Positions 1 to 8,030 of a stretch of 35,618 nt of DNA are shown here, piece after piece. The position numbers were made by a program, and so were the translations under genes. Every line of letters starts with the position of its first letter. Position 1 is the first letter of the stretch. The DNA comes from Polyangia bacterium (GTDB taxonomy: Bacteria; Myxococcota_A; Polyangia; Fen-1088). The notes under the pieces were generated by a model. The model did not search any database and was not told the DNA's origin. It saw only the letters and a program-made list of their open reading frames with translations. Location: positions 1-35,618 of the forward strand of contig DATATI010000059.1 of NCBI GenBank assembly GCA_036268875.1. The letters are read 5' to 3'.

Positions 1-263
1 AGATGTCCATCCTTGGCGTTGGTCGTCGGGTTGCCGCCGTTGGTGTTCGAGGCGCTGATCGTCCAGCTGGTGCGCAGCAGCGGTTCCCAGCCTTTGAGCG
101 AGACGTTGTCCGAGGAGCCGGGGATATGGCTGCCGACCCAGCTGGAGGCGGTGCTCCACGTTCCCGAGCCGTTGCCGGCCCACACGCTCTCGTCGGCGCG
201 AGCGCCGGTGGGGACGGCGACCGCCAGACCCAGCAGGACCGCGATGGACGTGACTCGACTCAT
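1..263 (-). CDS. Secreted protein, N-terminal fragment (cut by window edge)
   Basis: The first 87 residues of a minus-strand gene that runs off the left edge. It starts at ATG 263-261 and opens with a clear Sec signal peptide (MSRVTSIAVLLGLAVAVPTG, then ARA before the likely cleavage at residue 23). The mature part begins with Trp-Ala-Gly, Gly-Thr-Trp, a second Trp and a Pro-Gly-x-x-Asp-x-Val pattern. That arrangement is common at the start of beta-helical surface proteins with autotransporter-type strand repeats, but too little is visible to assign a family. It is divergent from the secreted protein at 377, with 113 bp between the start codons. Function unknown. Confidence 0.7.
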   Translation of the reverse strand, partial: MSRVTSIAVLLGLAVAVPTGARADESVWAGNGSGTWSTASSWVGSHIPGSSDNVSLKGWEPLLRTSWTISASNTNGGNPTTNAKDGH

Positions 264-376
264 GCGCCTCGGTGGAGACATCGGCGCTTGGTTCTCAGAA
301 CTGAAACGCTTTGGCGATTCCTCGCGCAAGAGTTTGCCTGGGGTAGCCGCGTCACGGATATTGTTGAAGCAAAATC

Positions 377-1771
377 ATGGTGGCAAGCGCGATCAGGCTG
401 TCTGGGCGCCGGCTTCGCCCGGTGGGTGGCGCAACGTGGCGGACGCTGGCGGCGCTGGCCGTCGGGCTGGCCGCCGCCGGCGCCGCGCCGCTCGCCCACG
501 CCAACGGTGCGTTCCCAGACGCCTTGCAGATCTTGCTGCCGACGCAAAAGCCGCAGCAGATCATCCTGGGCACCAACTTTGGGTTCGTGATCTCCGACGA
601 CGGCGGAAAGACCTGGGAGTGGTCCTGTGAACAGATGGCCAGCACAAACGGTTCGCTCTATCAGCTGGGTCCCCCACCGCTGGAGCGGATCTATGCCGTC
701 TCGCAGTTCGGCCTCATTTACAGTGACAACGCTTCCTGTACCTGGACCTCCGGCGCCGGGGCGCTGATCACCGTCCTGGCCAACGACGTGTTCCCCGAGC
801 AGGCCGGCACGCGCGTCTGGGCCGTCGCCCGCCCGATCGGCATGAGCGCCCACCCCGGCGTCTATCTCTCTACTGACAACGGCCAGACCTTCGCCGTGAC
901 GCCCGTCTACGAAGATCCATTCGCCGGCGAGTTGACTGGCGTCGAGGTGGCGGCCAGCGATCCCCAGACGGTCTATGTGGCGCTGTACGAGGTGCAAACC
1001 TGCGCCGGCGGCGATCCGCTGGACGCCGGCGCCGGCGACGCGGCCGAGGCCAGCTCGCTGTGCACGCTGCCGCGCCTGGTCCACTCCAGCGACGGCGGCG
1101 GGCACTGGGACGCGCCCATCGATCTGGTGCCGTCGCTGGGGCAAGGCATCGCGCGCATCATCGCCGTCGATCCGAAGGACCCGCAGCGGATCTTTTTGCG
1201 GTTCACGTCGTTCACCAGTCCGGTGGACGTGCTGGCCGTCTCGGACGACGCCGGGATGACGTTTCGCACGCCGGTCTCGGTGACCGGGACGCTGACGGCG
1301 TTCTTGCGGCGGACCGACGGCACCATCCTGGTCAGCGGCTTGACCGATGGTGGGCCGGTCGGTTTCCGCTCCAGCGACAGCGGGGCGACGTTCACGCCGT
1401 GGACCGGGATTCCCAACCTGCGCGCCCTGGCCGAGCGCGACGGACGCATCTACGGCGCCGCCGATTGGGTCAAGGATCATTACGCGCTGGGCGTGTCCAC
1501 CGACAACGGAGCGACGTTCGCGCCGGTGGTGACGTTCTCGCAGGTGTCGTCGGTGCGAGCGTGCGTGAAGACGATCTGCCAGGACCCCTGCGACTACCAG
1601 GCCGGCGTTGGCCTTTGGCCGCCCGAGACCTGCAACCCATCGACGGCGAAAAAGACCGGCTGCAGCTGCGCGGCCGGCGCGGGCGACCCCGGCCAGGGGC
1701 AAGGGCGGTGGCCGGTGATGGCCGTCGTTCTGGCCGCGGCCATGTTGCGCCGCCGCGGCCGCGGGCGTTGA
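377..1771 (+). CDS. Secreted BNR/Vps10-like beta-propeller protein with MYXO-CTERM-like tag (paralogue 1)
   Basis: A 464-residue exported protein. A long signal peptide ends near residue 42 (AHA before NGAFPD). Repeated Asp-box motifs follow, such as SDDGGKTW at residues 73-80, STDNG, SSDGGG and SSDSGATF. They are typical of sialidase/BNR or Vps10-like propellers, which bind ligands or act as scaffolds; no sialidase catalytic set was recognised. Several Cys pairs are present. The C-terminus has Gly-Cys-Ser-Cys (428-431), a short hydrophobic helix and an RRRGRGR tail, matching the layout of the MYXO-CTERM surface-sorting tag. The next gene is a tandem paralogue 41 bp downstream. No good Shine-Dalgarno sequence precedes the ATG. 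Function unknown; export is well supported. Confidence 0.85.
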   Translation: MVASAIRLSGRRLRPVGGATWRTLAALAVGLAAAGAAPLAHANGAFPDALQILLPTQKPQQIILGTNFGFVISDDGGKTWEWSCEQMASTNGSLYQLGPPPLERIYAVSQFGLIYSDNASCTWTSGAGALITVLANDVFPEQAGTRVWAVARPIGMSAHPGVYLSTDNGQTFAVTPVYEDPFAGELTGVEVAASDPQTVYVALYEVQTCAGGDPLDAGAGDAAEASSLCTLPRLVHSSDGGGHWDAPIDLVPSLGQGIARIIAVDPKDPQRIFLRFTSFTSPVDVLAVSDDAGMTFRTPVSVTGTLTAFLRRTDGTILVSGLTDGGPVGFRSSDSGATFTPWTGIPNLRALAERDGRIYGAADWVKDHYALGVSTDNGATFAPVVTFSQVSSVRACVKTICQDPCDYQAGVGLWPPETCNPSTAKKTGCSCAAGAGDPGQGQGRWPVMAVVLAAAMLRRRGRGR

Positions 1772-1798
1772 ATCCAGTTCAAGGCGTCGCCCGCCGGC

Positions 1799-1804
1799 TA
1801 TACT
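1799..1804 (+). promoter_or_regulatory. -10-like element TATACT upstream of the second BNR-type gene
   Basis: TATACT ends 8 nt before ATG 1813, so a transcript starting about 7 nt downstream would have almost no leader. The 12-mer TATACTGCGCGG (1799-1810) recurs exactly at 4167-4178 in front of RNase P RNA, where it is well placed to be a promoter. No good -35 box is visible. Confidence 0.45.
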
Positions 1805-1812
1805 GCGCGGTC

Positions 1813-3174
1813 ATGGCGGTAGCACCATCTCCGCGCTCCCGATCCGGATCAACGCCCCTATTTTCATGGTGCATCGGCGCCCTGGTGGCCGGCCTGTTCG
1901 TCATTGCGGCGCCCCGGGCGGCCCAGGCGAACGGCGCTTTTCCCGATTCGGTGGGCATCCTGCTTCCCCTCGATCGCCCGCTGGAGATCCACCTGGCCAC
2001 CAACTTCGGCGTCATCTCGTCGGAGGACGCCGGCAAGACCTGGTCGTGGAGCTGCGAGCAGCCGCTGTCCAGCCTGGCCAACCTTTATCAGATGGGCGCG
2101 CCGCCCCTGGATCGCATCTTCGCGCTGTCGTCGAACGGCCTCATCTTCAGCGACGACGGGACCTGCGGCTGGACGCAGTCCAGGCCGACCCCGGACACAG
2201 CGCTGTTGACCGATTTCTTTCCTGACCCGAGCGATCCGAACCACGTCCTGGCCATCATCTTGCCGAACACCGCCGACCTGGAAGCGGAGGGCATCTATGG
2301 CTCTACCGATGGCGGGGCCAACTTTGGTGACGCCTTGTTCAAGGCGCCCCTCGACGGCGGAATGACCGGGATCGAAATCGCCCGCAGCGATCCACACATC
2401 GCCTACGCGGCGATGTACGAGCGCCCGGGGGTTCACCCACGCATCGTCAAGTCCAGCGACGGCGGCACCACCTGGGGCACGCCCATCGATGTGGAGCCTA
2501 GCCTGGGCCAGAATTCGTTTCGCATCATCGCCATCGATCCGACGAATCCGCAGAAGCTGTACTTGCGGGTGCAGGAGGCGTTGCTGGAATCGCTGGCCAT
2601 CTCCGACGACGGCGGTATGACCTTCAAGAAGCCGGTGACCTTCCCCATCATGATGGGCGCGTTCGCCCGGCTGGCCAGCGGCACCATCTTGTCGGCCGGG
2701 TTCAAGTACGACGATAAGGGCGCGATGACGGCGATCGGTTATCGCTCGACCGACGGCGGGGCGACGTTCACGGCCTGGGACAACATTCCGTCGTTCCGCG
2801 CCCTGGCCGAGCGGGACGGCGTCCTTTATGGTTCGGCGGACAACTTCAAGGACGGGTTCGCCCTGGGCACCTCGACCGATGAAGGGCTGACCTGGAAGCC
2901 GCTGATGAACTTCAGTCAGGTCTCGTCGATCAAAAGCTGCGTCCAGATGGCCTGCGCAGCGTCGTGCGCCAGCCAGGTCAAACAGAAGCTGTGGTCGTCA
3001 GCGGTCTGCTCGCCGTCGAAGGGCGGCTGTTCGGTCAGCCGGCCCTGGGACAAAAGCCGCACCGGCGGGGTGGCCTTCGTCGCCACGGCGGTGTACCTGC
3101 TGGGCGTCCGCGCGCGTCGCCGACGCCGGCGTCGAAGCGGAGCGGCCCTCGACAGTTCACCGACGGCGGGGTAG
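1813..3174 (+). CDS. Secreted BNR/Vps10-like beta-propeller protein (paralogue 2)
   Basis: A 453-residue paralogue of the preceding gene. The two share the mature start NGAFPD, SWSCEQ/EWSCEQ, LRALAERDG versus FRALAERDG, FSQVSS and most Asp-box blocks (for example STDGGATF). A signal peptide ends near residue 39 (AQA before NGAFPD). The frame is open well upstream, but ATG 1813 is chosen because the signal peptide starts there. The C-terminus keeps a hydrophobic stretch and an Arg-rich run. In the sorting region, however, it reads Gly-Gly-Cys-Ser-Val-Ser, so the second Cys of the Gly-Cys-x-Cys motif is missing, and about 13 extra residues follow the Arg run. The tag may be degenerate. The tandem arrangement implies local duplication. 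Function unknown. Confidence 0.85.
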   Translation: MAVAPSPRSRSGSTPLFSWCIGALVAGLFVIAAPRAAQANGAFPDSVGILLPLDRPLEIHLATNFGVISSEDAGKTWSWSCEQPLSSLANLYQMGAPPLDRIFALSSNGLIFSDDGTCGWTQSRPTPDTALLTDFFPDPSDPNHVLAIILPNTADLEAEGIYGSTDGGANFGDALFKAPLDGGMTGIEIARSDPHIAYAAMYERPGVHPRIVKSSDGGTTWGTPIDVEPSLGQNSFRIIAIDPTNPQKLYLRVQEALLESLAISDDGGMTFKKPVTFPIMMGAFARLASGTILSAGFKYDDKGAMTAIGYRSTDGGATFTAWDNIPSFRALAERDGVLYGSADNFKDGFALGTSTDEGLTWKPLMNFSQVSSIKSCVQMACAASCASQVKQKLWSSAVCSPSKGGCSVSRPWDKSRTGGVAFVATAVYLLGVRARRRRRRRSGAALDSSPTAG

Positions 3175-3216
3175 ATTCTGCGTTCTTTGTTTAAAGCGTT
3201 TTTTTCGCGTCAGGCT

Positions 3217-3289
3217 GGGCCCATAGCTCAGCGGTCAGAGCTGGCGGCTCATAACCGCCTGGTCCCTGGTTCGAATCCAGGTGGGCCCA
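3217..3289 (+). tRNA. tRNA with CAU anticodon, probably tRNA-Ile2 (lysidine type)
   Basis: A complete 73-nt cloverleaf. The acceptor stem GGGCCCA pairs with TGGGCCC (3282-3288), with discriminator A3289. The D stem is GCTC/GAGC, the anticodon stem GGCGG/CCGCC with loop CTCATAA (CAT at 3250-3252), and the T arm CCTGG-TTCGAAT-CCAGG. CCA is not encoded. It is not an initiator, because position 1:72 is a G:C pair and the three-G:C run of the initiator anticodon stem is absent. A CAU anticodon can be elongator Met or Ile2, in which TilS converts C34 to lysidine. The C4:G69 and C5:G68 pairs and the CTCATAA loop resemble Ile2, so that is preferred but not proven. Confidence 0.93.
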
Positions 3290-3376
3290 CAGGATCCGCG
3301 CCCACCGGCGGGCCGGCGGATGTCGCCGCAGCTTCTGCCACGGTGAACGCACACGAAACACACGGAGGAAGCAGTC

Positions 3377-4129
3377 TTGCGCGATCAGCTTAGGCGACTT
3401 GAGGATCTTCAAAGACACGACGCTCGCATCCAGGAGTTAGAAAACGCCCTCAAGGCCATTCCCGCGAAGTTGTCTGCGACGCAGAACGATCTGGCCCGCG
3501 TCGAAGGAATGCTGACCACCGAAAGGCAGGCCCTGACCGAAACGGAGCGCTATCACAGCGAACAAAAGGGCCTGTTCACCGATGACGAGCAGCAGGTCGC
3601 CGGCGCCAAGCACAAGCTGTCGCAGGCGAAGAACTCCAAGGAATACATGGCCGCCCAGCGCGAAATCGAGCAGCGCCGCGAGAGCCTGACCGGCCGCGAG
3701 GCGGAGATCGGCAAGCTGGTCGAGGCCATCGACGCCAAGAAGAAGCTGCTGTCCGATCGGGCCGCCGATGTGCAGACCTTGCGCGATTCCATCGAGAAGG
3801 ACGTCGAGGCGGCGCGCGGCCGCATCGCCGAGCTGGAGGGCAAGATCGCCGAGCTGCGGAAGGAACGCGACGCCCTGGCCACCGGGGTCAAGCCCGAGGT
3901 GCTCAAGCGATACAGCACCATCCGCCTGCGCCGGGGTCTGGCCGTGGTCAGCGTCCGCAACGGCACTTGCCAGGGCTGCAACATGAACATCCCGCCCCAG
4001 CTGTACAACACGCTGCAAAAGGGCCTGAGCATCGAGACCTGTCCGTCCTGCCATCGCATCATCTACTGGGAAGAGCTGATGAAGATGGAAGAGGGCGGCA
4101 GCCCCGCGACGACGACCAGCTCCACCTAG
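3377..4129 (+). CDS. Coiled-coil protein with C4-type zinc ribbon (COG1579-like)
   Basis: A 250-residue cytoplasmic protein. Residues 1 to about 175 are a long heptad-rich coiled coil (Glu/Lys/Leu-rich). A C-terminal zinc ribbon follows, with CQGC (C198, C201) and CPSC (C222, C225) and the conserved NMNIPPQ and IYW segments of the zf-RING_7 / COG1579 family. Members are widespread, and a nucleic-acid or ribosome-associated role is often suggested without a settled function. The start is TTG 3377, supported by GGAGGAA at 3364-3370, six bases upstream; no ATG fits. It lies between a tRNA and RNase P RNA. Confidence 0.9.
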   Translation: MRDQLRRLEDLQRHDARIQELENALKAIPAKLSATQNDLARVEGMLTTERQALTETERYHSEQKGLFTDDEQQVAGAKHKLSQAKNSKEYMAAQREIEQRRESLTGREAEIGKLVEAIDAKKKLLSDRAADVQTLRDSIEKDVEAARGRIAELEGKIAELRKERDALATGVKPEVLKRYSTIRLRRGLAVVSVRNGTCQGCNMNIPPQLYNTLQKGLSIETCPSCHRIIYWEELMKMEEGGSPATTTSST

Positions 4130-4166
4130 GTCGCTGCGGCGGGCACGAAAGCGGCGCCGGCGCTGG

Positions 4167-4172
4167 TATACT
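4167..4172 (+). promoter_or_regulatory. -10 element TATACT of RNase P RNA
   Basis: TATACT lies 7 nt before position 4180, where the P1 helix of RNase P RNA begins. This is the spacing expected between a sigma-70 -10 box and +1. No convincing -35 hexamer is seen 16-18 nt upstream. Confidence 0.6.
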
Positions 4173-4179
4173 GCGCGGG

Positions 4180-4577
4180 CTTCTCGCCGAAGTCGGACAG
4201 GTGATCGCGGCGGCGTCGTGAGACGTCGTCGAGGAAAGTCCGGGCTCCGTAGGGCAGGGTGCTGGCTAACGGCCAGTCGGGGTGACCTGAAGGACAGTGC
4301 AACAGAGAACAGACCGCCGGTCCCGCAAGGGATACGGCAAGGGTGAAACGGCGCGGTAAGAGCGCACCGCCCCTCCGGTGACGGAGGGGGCACGGCAAAC
4401 CCCACCTGGAGCAAGACCGGTACGGGATCGCGAGGGCAACCTCGCCGGCGTGGCCCGCGTCGATTCGATCTCGAGTTGGTCGCACGAGCCGTCCGGCAAC
4501 GGCCGGCCCAGAGGAATGATCACCACCGGCGGCAACGCCGGGACAGAACCCGGCTTACGGCCGGCTCCGGCGAGAAG
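4180..4577 (+). ncRNA. rnpB: RNase P RNA, bacterial class A
   Basis: The catalytic RNA of RNase P, which removes tRNA 5' leaders. Universally conserved blocks occur in order: GAGGAAAGTCCGGGCTCC (4231-4248), ACAGAGAACAGACCGCC (4302-4318), GGTAAGAGCGCACCG near 4354, AGAGGAATGATCACC (4510-4524) and GACAGAACCCGGCTTAC (4542-4558). The ends are set by the P1 helix: CTTCTCGCCG (4180-4189) pairs perfectly with CGGCGAGAAG (4568-4577). Five T residues follow at 4578-4582. The length of about 398 nt is normal for class A. A -10 box sits just upstream. Confidence 0.97.
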
Positions 4578-4586
4578 TTTTTGCTT

Positions 4587-4640
4587 GGGGGATCAAATCC
4601 CCCAGATGCCCCCCAACGGATTGCTCGCCCAAGGGGGGGC
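4587..4640. terminator. Two G/C-run hairpins between rnpB and uvrA
   Basis: GGGGGAT-CAA-ATCCCCC (4587-4603) is a perfect 7-bp hairpin. It is followed by a second inverted repeat, GCCCCCC (4608-4614) with GGGGGGC (4634-4640). They lie between the 3' end of RNase P RNA and the convergent end of uvrA, so they may stop transcription from either side. No T-run follows the stems, so canonical intrinsic termination is uncertain. Confidence 0.35.
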
Positions 4641-4702
4641 CGGTGCGGCGGAGCGGCACCTCCTGGATGGAGACGGCATTTGATGAAGATCGGAGGTCGG
4701 TC

Positions 4703-7573
4703 TTACGCCGCGGTCGTGGCCCGGGCCCGGCGGATGCCCAGCAGCGGGGCCAGAAAATGTCCGGTGTACGAGCTCGGGACGCGCGCCACTTCTTCCGGCG
4801 TGCCGGCGGCGATCACCTGGCCGCCGCGCGAACCGCCCTCCGGGCCGAGGTCGATGACGTAATCGGCGGTCTTGATGACGTCCAGGTTGTGCTCGATGAC
4901 CAGCACGGTGTTGCCTGCTTCGGTGAGGCGGCTGAGCACTGCCAGCAAGCGCCGCACGTCTTCGAAGTGCAGGCCGGTGGTGGGCTCGTCCAGCAGGTAC
5001 AGCGTCTTGCCGGTGTCGCGCTTGGCCAGCTCGCGCGACAGCTTGATGCGCTGGGCTTCGCCGCCCGAAAGCGTGGTCGCTGACTGTCCCAATGAAATGT
5101 AACCCAGGCCCACGTCGTTGAGCGTGTGCAGGATGTTCTTCAGCGTGCGGTGGTGTTCGAACAGGCCCAGCGCTTCCGACACGCTGGCCTCCAGCACCTC
5201 GGCGATGCTGCGGCCTTTCCACTTCACGCGCAGGGTGGCTTCGTTGTAACGCTGGCCGCGACAGACCTCGCAGGTGACGTACACGTCGGGCAGAAAGTGC
5301 ATCTCCACCTTGCGCACGCCGTCGCCCTCGCACGCCTCGCAGCGCCCGCCTTTGACGTTGAAGGAAAAACGGCCCGGCTGATAACCGTAGGTCTTCGCCT
5401 CTTCGGTCATGGCGAAGACCTCGCGGATGGCGTCGAAGGCCTTGGTGTACGTGGCCGGGTTGGAACGCGGCGTGCGGCCGATCGGCTTCTGATCGATGTC
5501 GATGACCTTGTCGATGGCCTCGATGCCGGTCAAACCATTGTGGGCCCCGACGCGATCGAAGCTGCCCAGCAGCTTGCGCCGCAGCGCCGGCTGCAGGATG
5601 CCGTTGATCAGCGACGATTTGCCGGCGCCCGAAACGCCGGTCACCGCCACCAGCACGCCCAGCGGAAACTGCACGTCGATGTTCTTGAGGTTGTGCTCGC
5701 GGGCGCCTTTGACGGTGATGAAGCCCTGCGGCGTGCGGCGTTCGCTCGGGACCTCGATGCGCTCGGCGCCCGAGAGAAACCGCCCGGTCGGAGATTTCGG
5801 ATCGGCCTTCAGCGCCTCGGGCGGGCCTTCGGAGACCACGCGCCCGCCCTGGCGGCCGGCGCCCGGACCGAAGTCGACGACGTAGTCCGCCGATTCGATG
5901 GTCTCGGCGTCGTGCTCGACGACGATGACGCTGTTGCCGAGATCGCGCAGCCGCCGCAGCGTCGCGATGAGGCGCAGGTTGTCGCGCTGGTGCAACCCGA
6001 TCGACGGTTCGTCCAGCACGTACATCACGCCTGACAATTCAGACCCAAGCTGCGACGCCAGCCGGATGCGCTGCGCCTCGCCGCCCGACAGTGAGGCCGC
6101 CGCGCGATCCAGCGTCAGGTATTCCAGGCCCACGTCCAGCAGGAAGCCCAGGCGGGCGTTCACCTCTTTCAAGATCTCGGTGGCGATCTGGGCGCGCGCG
6201 CCGGTCAGCCCCAGGCTGCCGAAATAGCGGCTGGCCTCGGCGACGGTCATGCCGCACACCTCGACGATGCTCTTGCCGGCCAGCACGACGGCGCGCGATT
6301 CGGGGCGCAGGCGCTGGCCCTTGCAGGCGGCGCATTGCTGCTCGCGGAAATAGCGCTGGTACCACTGGCGCGTCACCTCCGACGTGGATTCAGTCATGCG
6401 CTTCTTGATCGTGTTGATCACGCCGGCAAAGCGCATCGCCCACGACCCGCCGCCGTGCTTGCCGTTCCAGGTCACCTTCATGCGCTTTTCGCCCGAGCCG
6501 TACAGCAGCACCTCGCGGTGCCGCGCGGTCAGCGACTTCCACGGCTTGTCGAGGGGAATGCCGAACTCGCGCGAGATGGCCGCCGCCACGTTCGCCGTCC
6601 AGCCGTGGTCGCGGCCGGTGCGATCGCCCCACGGCTCGATGGCTCCTTCGTTGATGGTCAGGTCGGCATCGGGGACGATCAGGTCAGCGTCCACTTCCAG
6701 GCTGGAACCAAGGCCGTTGCAGTCGACGCACATGCCGAGCGGGCTGTTGAACGAAAACGACTGCGGCGACAGTTCCGGCAGGCCGATGCCGCAGTCGGGG
6801 CAGGCCCGCGCCTCGCTGTAGGCGCGCTCGCGCGTCTCGCCCTCGACGGCGACGATGATCGAACCGGCGCCGGCCTTCACGGCGGCCTCCACCGAATCGG
6901 TCAGCCGCGCGCGATCGGACGGGTCGATGCTGACGCGGTCGATGACGATCTCGATGGTGTGCTTTTTCTTCTTGTCGAGCGCGGTGACGTCTTCCAGGCG
7001 CTGGATGAGGCCGTTGATGCGCACGCGGACAAAGCCGGCCTTGCGCGCCTCTTCGAACACCTCGCGGAACTCGCCCTTGCGGTTTTCCGCCTTGCGCGCC
7101 ATCAGGGTGGCCTTGGTCTTCGCCGGCAGGGTCAAAAGCTCGTTGACGATCTCCGCTGCCGAGCGCGCCGTGACCTCGCCGCCGCACAGGTGACAGCGCT
7201 GCTCGCCGGCCCGCGTGTAAAGAACCCGTAAATAGTCGTAGATCTCCGTCACCGTGCCCACCGTCGAGCGCGGGTTCGACGACGCCGACTTCTGTTCGAT
7301 GGCGATGGTCGGCGACAGGCCGCGCAGCGATTCGTACTTGGGCTTCTCCATCTGGCCCAGGAACTGGCGCGCGTACGATGACAGCGATTCGACGTAACGG
7401 CGCTGTCCCTCGGCGTACAGCGTGTCGAAGGCCAGCGACGATTTCCCCGATCCGGAAACGCCGGTGAACACCACCAGCTCGCGCTTGGGGATGCGCAGGT
7501 GATCGATGGAGAGGTTGTGCTCGCGGGCGCCGCGCACGACGATGAAATCCGGCTCGTCCGCCGGCTTGCGCAA
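4703..7573 (-). CDS. uvrA: Excinuclease ABC subunit A
   Basis: The damage-recognition ATPase of nucleotide excision repair, which works with UvrB and UvrC. As a 956-residue protein it matches the usual 940-960. The first Walker [10 protein letters not shown] (38-46), is followed by the [18 protein letters not shown] segment. Zinc-binding CPDC...CVDC, the first signature [16 protein letters not shown], the second Walker [10 protein letters not shown], the CEAC...CEVC zinc finger and the second signature [18 protein letters not shown] with [12 protein letters not shown] follow in order. The start is set at TTG 7573, which has GGAGG 11 nt upstream and aligns with usual UvrA N-termini. An in-frame ATG at 7729 would add 52 unrelated residues and overlap the divergent gene. 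Confidence 0.97.
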   Translation of the reverse strand: MRKPADEPDFIVVRGAREHNLSIDHLRIPKRELVVFTGVSGSGKSSLAFDTLYAEGQRRYVESLSSYARQFLGQMEKPKYESLRGLSPTIAIEQKSASSNPRSTVGTVTEIYDYLRVLYTRAGEQRCHLCGGEVTARSAAEIVNELLTLPAKTKATLMARKAENRKGEFREVFEEARKAGFVRVRINGLIQRLEDVTALDKKKKHTIEIVIDRVSIDPSDRARLTDSVEAAVKAGAGSIIVAVEGETRERAYSEARACPDCGIGLPELSPQSFSFNSPLGMCVDCNGLGSSLEVDADLIVPDADLTINEGAIEPWGDRTGRDHGWTANVAAAISREFGIPLDKPWKSLTARHREVLLYGSGEKRMKVTWNGKHGGGSWAMRFAGVINTIKKRMTESTSEVTRQWYQRYFREQQCAACKGQRLRPESRAVVLAGKSIVEVCGMTVAEASRYFGSLGLTGARAQIATEILKEVNARLGFLLDVGLEYLTLDRAAASLSGGEAQRIRLASQLGSELSGVMYVLDEPSIGLHQRDNLRLIATLRRLRDLGNSVIVVEHDAETIESADYVVDFGPGAGRQGGRVVSEGPPEALKADPKSPTGRFLSGAERIEVPSERRTPQGFITVKGAREHNLKNIDVQFPLGVLVAVTGVSGAGKSSLINGILQPALRRKLLGSFDRVGAHNGLTGIEAIDKVIDIDQKPIGRTPRSNPATYTKAFDAIREVFAMTEEAKTYGYQPGRFSFNVKGGRCEACEGDGVRKVEMHFLPDVYVTCEVCRGQRYNEATLRVKWKGRSIAEVLEASVSEALGLFEHHRTLKNILHTLNDVGLGYISLGQSATTLSGGEAQRIKLSRELAKRDTGKTLYLLDEPTTGLHFEDVRRLLAVLSRLTEAGNTVLVIEHNLDVIKTADYVIDLGPEGGSRGGQVIAAGTPEEVARVPSSYTGHFLAPLLGIRRARATTAA

Positions 7574-7620
7574 GGATCGGTTCGCCTCCAGGTCTTTTCC
7601 GCGCGGGCTCAAGGGCGAAC

Positions 7621-7626
7621 AGTCTA
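7621..7626 (-). promoter_or_regulatory. Possible -10 element TAGACT for uvrA
   Basis: On the minus strand TAGACT lies 47 nt before the TTG start of uvrA, leaving room for a normal leader with the GGAGG ribosome-binding site. No clear -35 box and no recognisable SOS operator were found. Confidence 0.3.
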
Positions 7627-7689
7627 GCGGAGCGCGGCGCCGGTTCCAGCCGCATTTCGCGGCGGCCGGTCGTCGGTCCGCCGCTCGGG

Positions 7690-7695
7690 TATCAT
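7690..7695 (+). promoter_or_regulatory. Possible -10 element TATCAT for the small membrane protein
   Basis: TATCAT precedes ATG 7717 by 21 nt. The AGGAAGG Shine-Dalgarno sequence at 7704-7710 sits between them, so this gene seems to use a conventional short leader. Confidence 0.4.
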
Positions 7696-7716
7696 GTGTG
7701 ACTAGGAAGGATGCCC

Positions 7717-7980
7717 ATGGCCGATCCATCCGATCGCGCGCCGCCGAAGTATTGGTTTCCCGCCAAGCGTTATGGCTGGGGGTGGGGGCCGCCGACGACC
7801 TGGCAAGGGTGGGTGGTCCTGGTCGTCGGGCTGGTGGTTATGGTGGTTGGCGCCGAGGAGCTGGCCCATCGTCCGGTCGCTCTGGTCGTCTTCATCGTCA
7901 TCACCACCGCCGCTTTGATTGCCATCTGCTACGCCAAGGGCGAGCCGCCGCGCTGGCGCTGGGGTGATCGCGGCCGCTGA
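7717..7980 (+). CDS. Small two-helix membrane protein, unknown function
   Basis: An 87-residue protein. An aromatic N-terminal cytoplasmic-type segment (KYWFPAKRYGWGWGPP, 11-26) is followed by two hydrophobic helices (about 31-46 and 52-72) and a charged tail, KGEPPRWRWG. The mirrored aromatic/Pro boxes on either side of the helices look conserved rather than random, and similar small membrane proteins occur in other proteobacteria; no function is known to me. AGGAAGG ends directly against ATG 7711, so the second ATG (7717, six-base spacing) is the better start. Divergent from uvrA. Confidence 0.75.
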   Translation: MADPSDRAPPKYWFPAKRYGWGWGPPTTWQGWVVLVVGLVVMVVGAEELAHRPVALVVFIVITTAALIAICYAKGEPPRWRWGDRGR

Positions 7981-8030
7981 ACTTCCCGATCCTGGCAGGG
8001 GTGGGATCGGTCTTTGCAAATCAAGCGGGC

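Noticed and set aside
260-1702. Long minus-strand open frame (480 codons) opposite the first BNR-type gene
   Set aside because: It mirrors the codon pattern of the real gene, is Arg/Gly/His-rich with no domain, and similar antisense frames occur opposite most genes in this GC-rich DNA.
7574-7729. N-terminal extension of UvrA from ATG 7729
   Set aside because: Adds 52 residues unlike UvrA, overlaps the divergent gene and its ribosome-binding site, and TTG 7573 has a GGAGG upstream.
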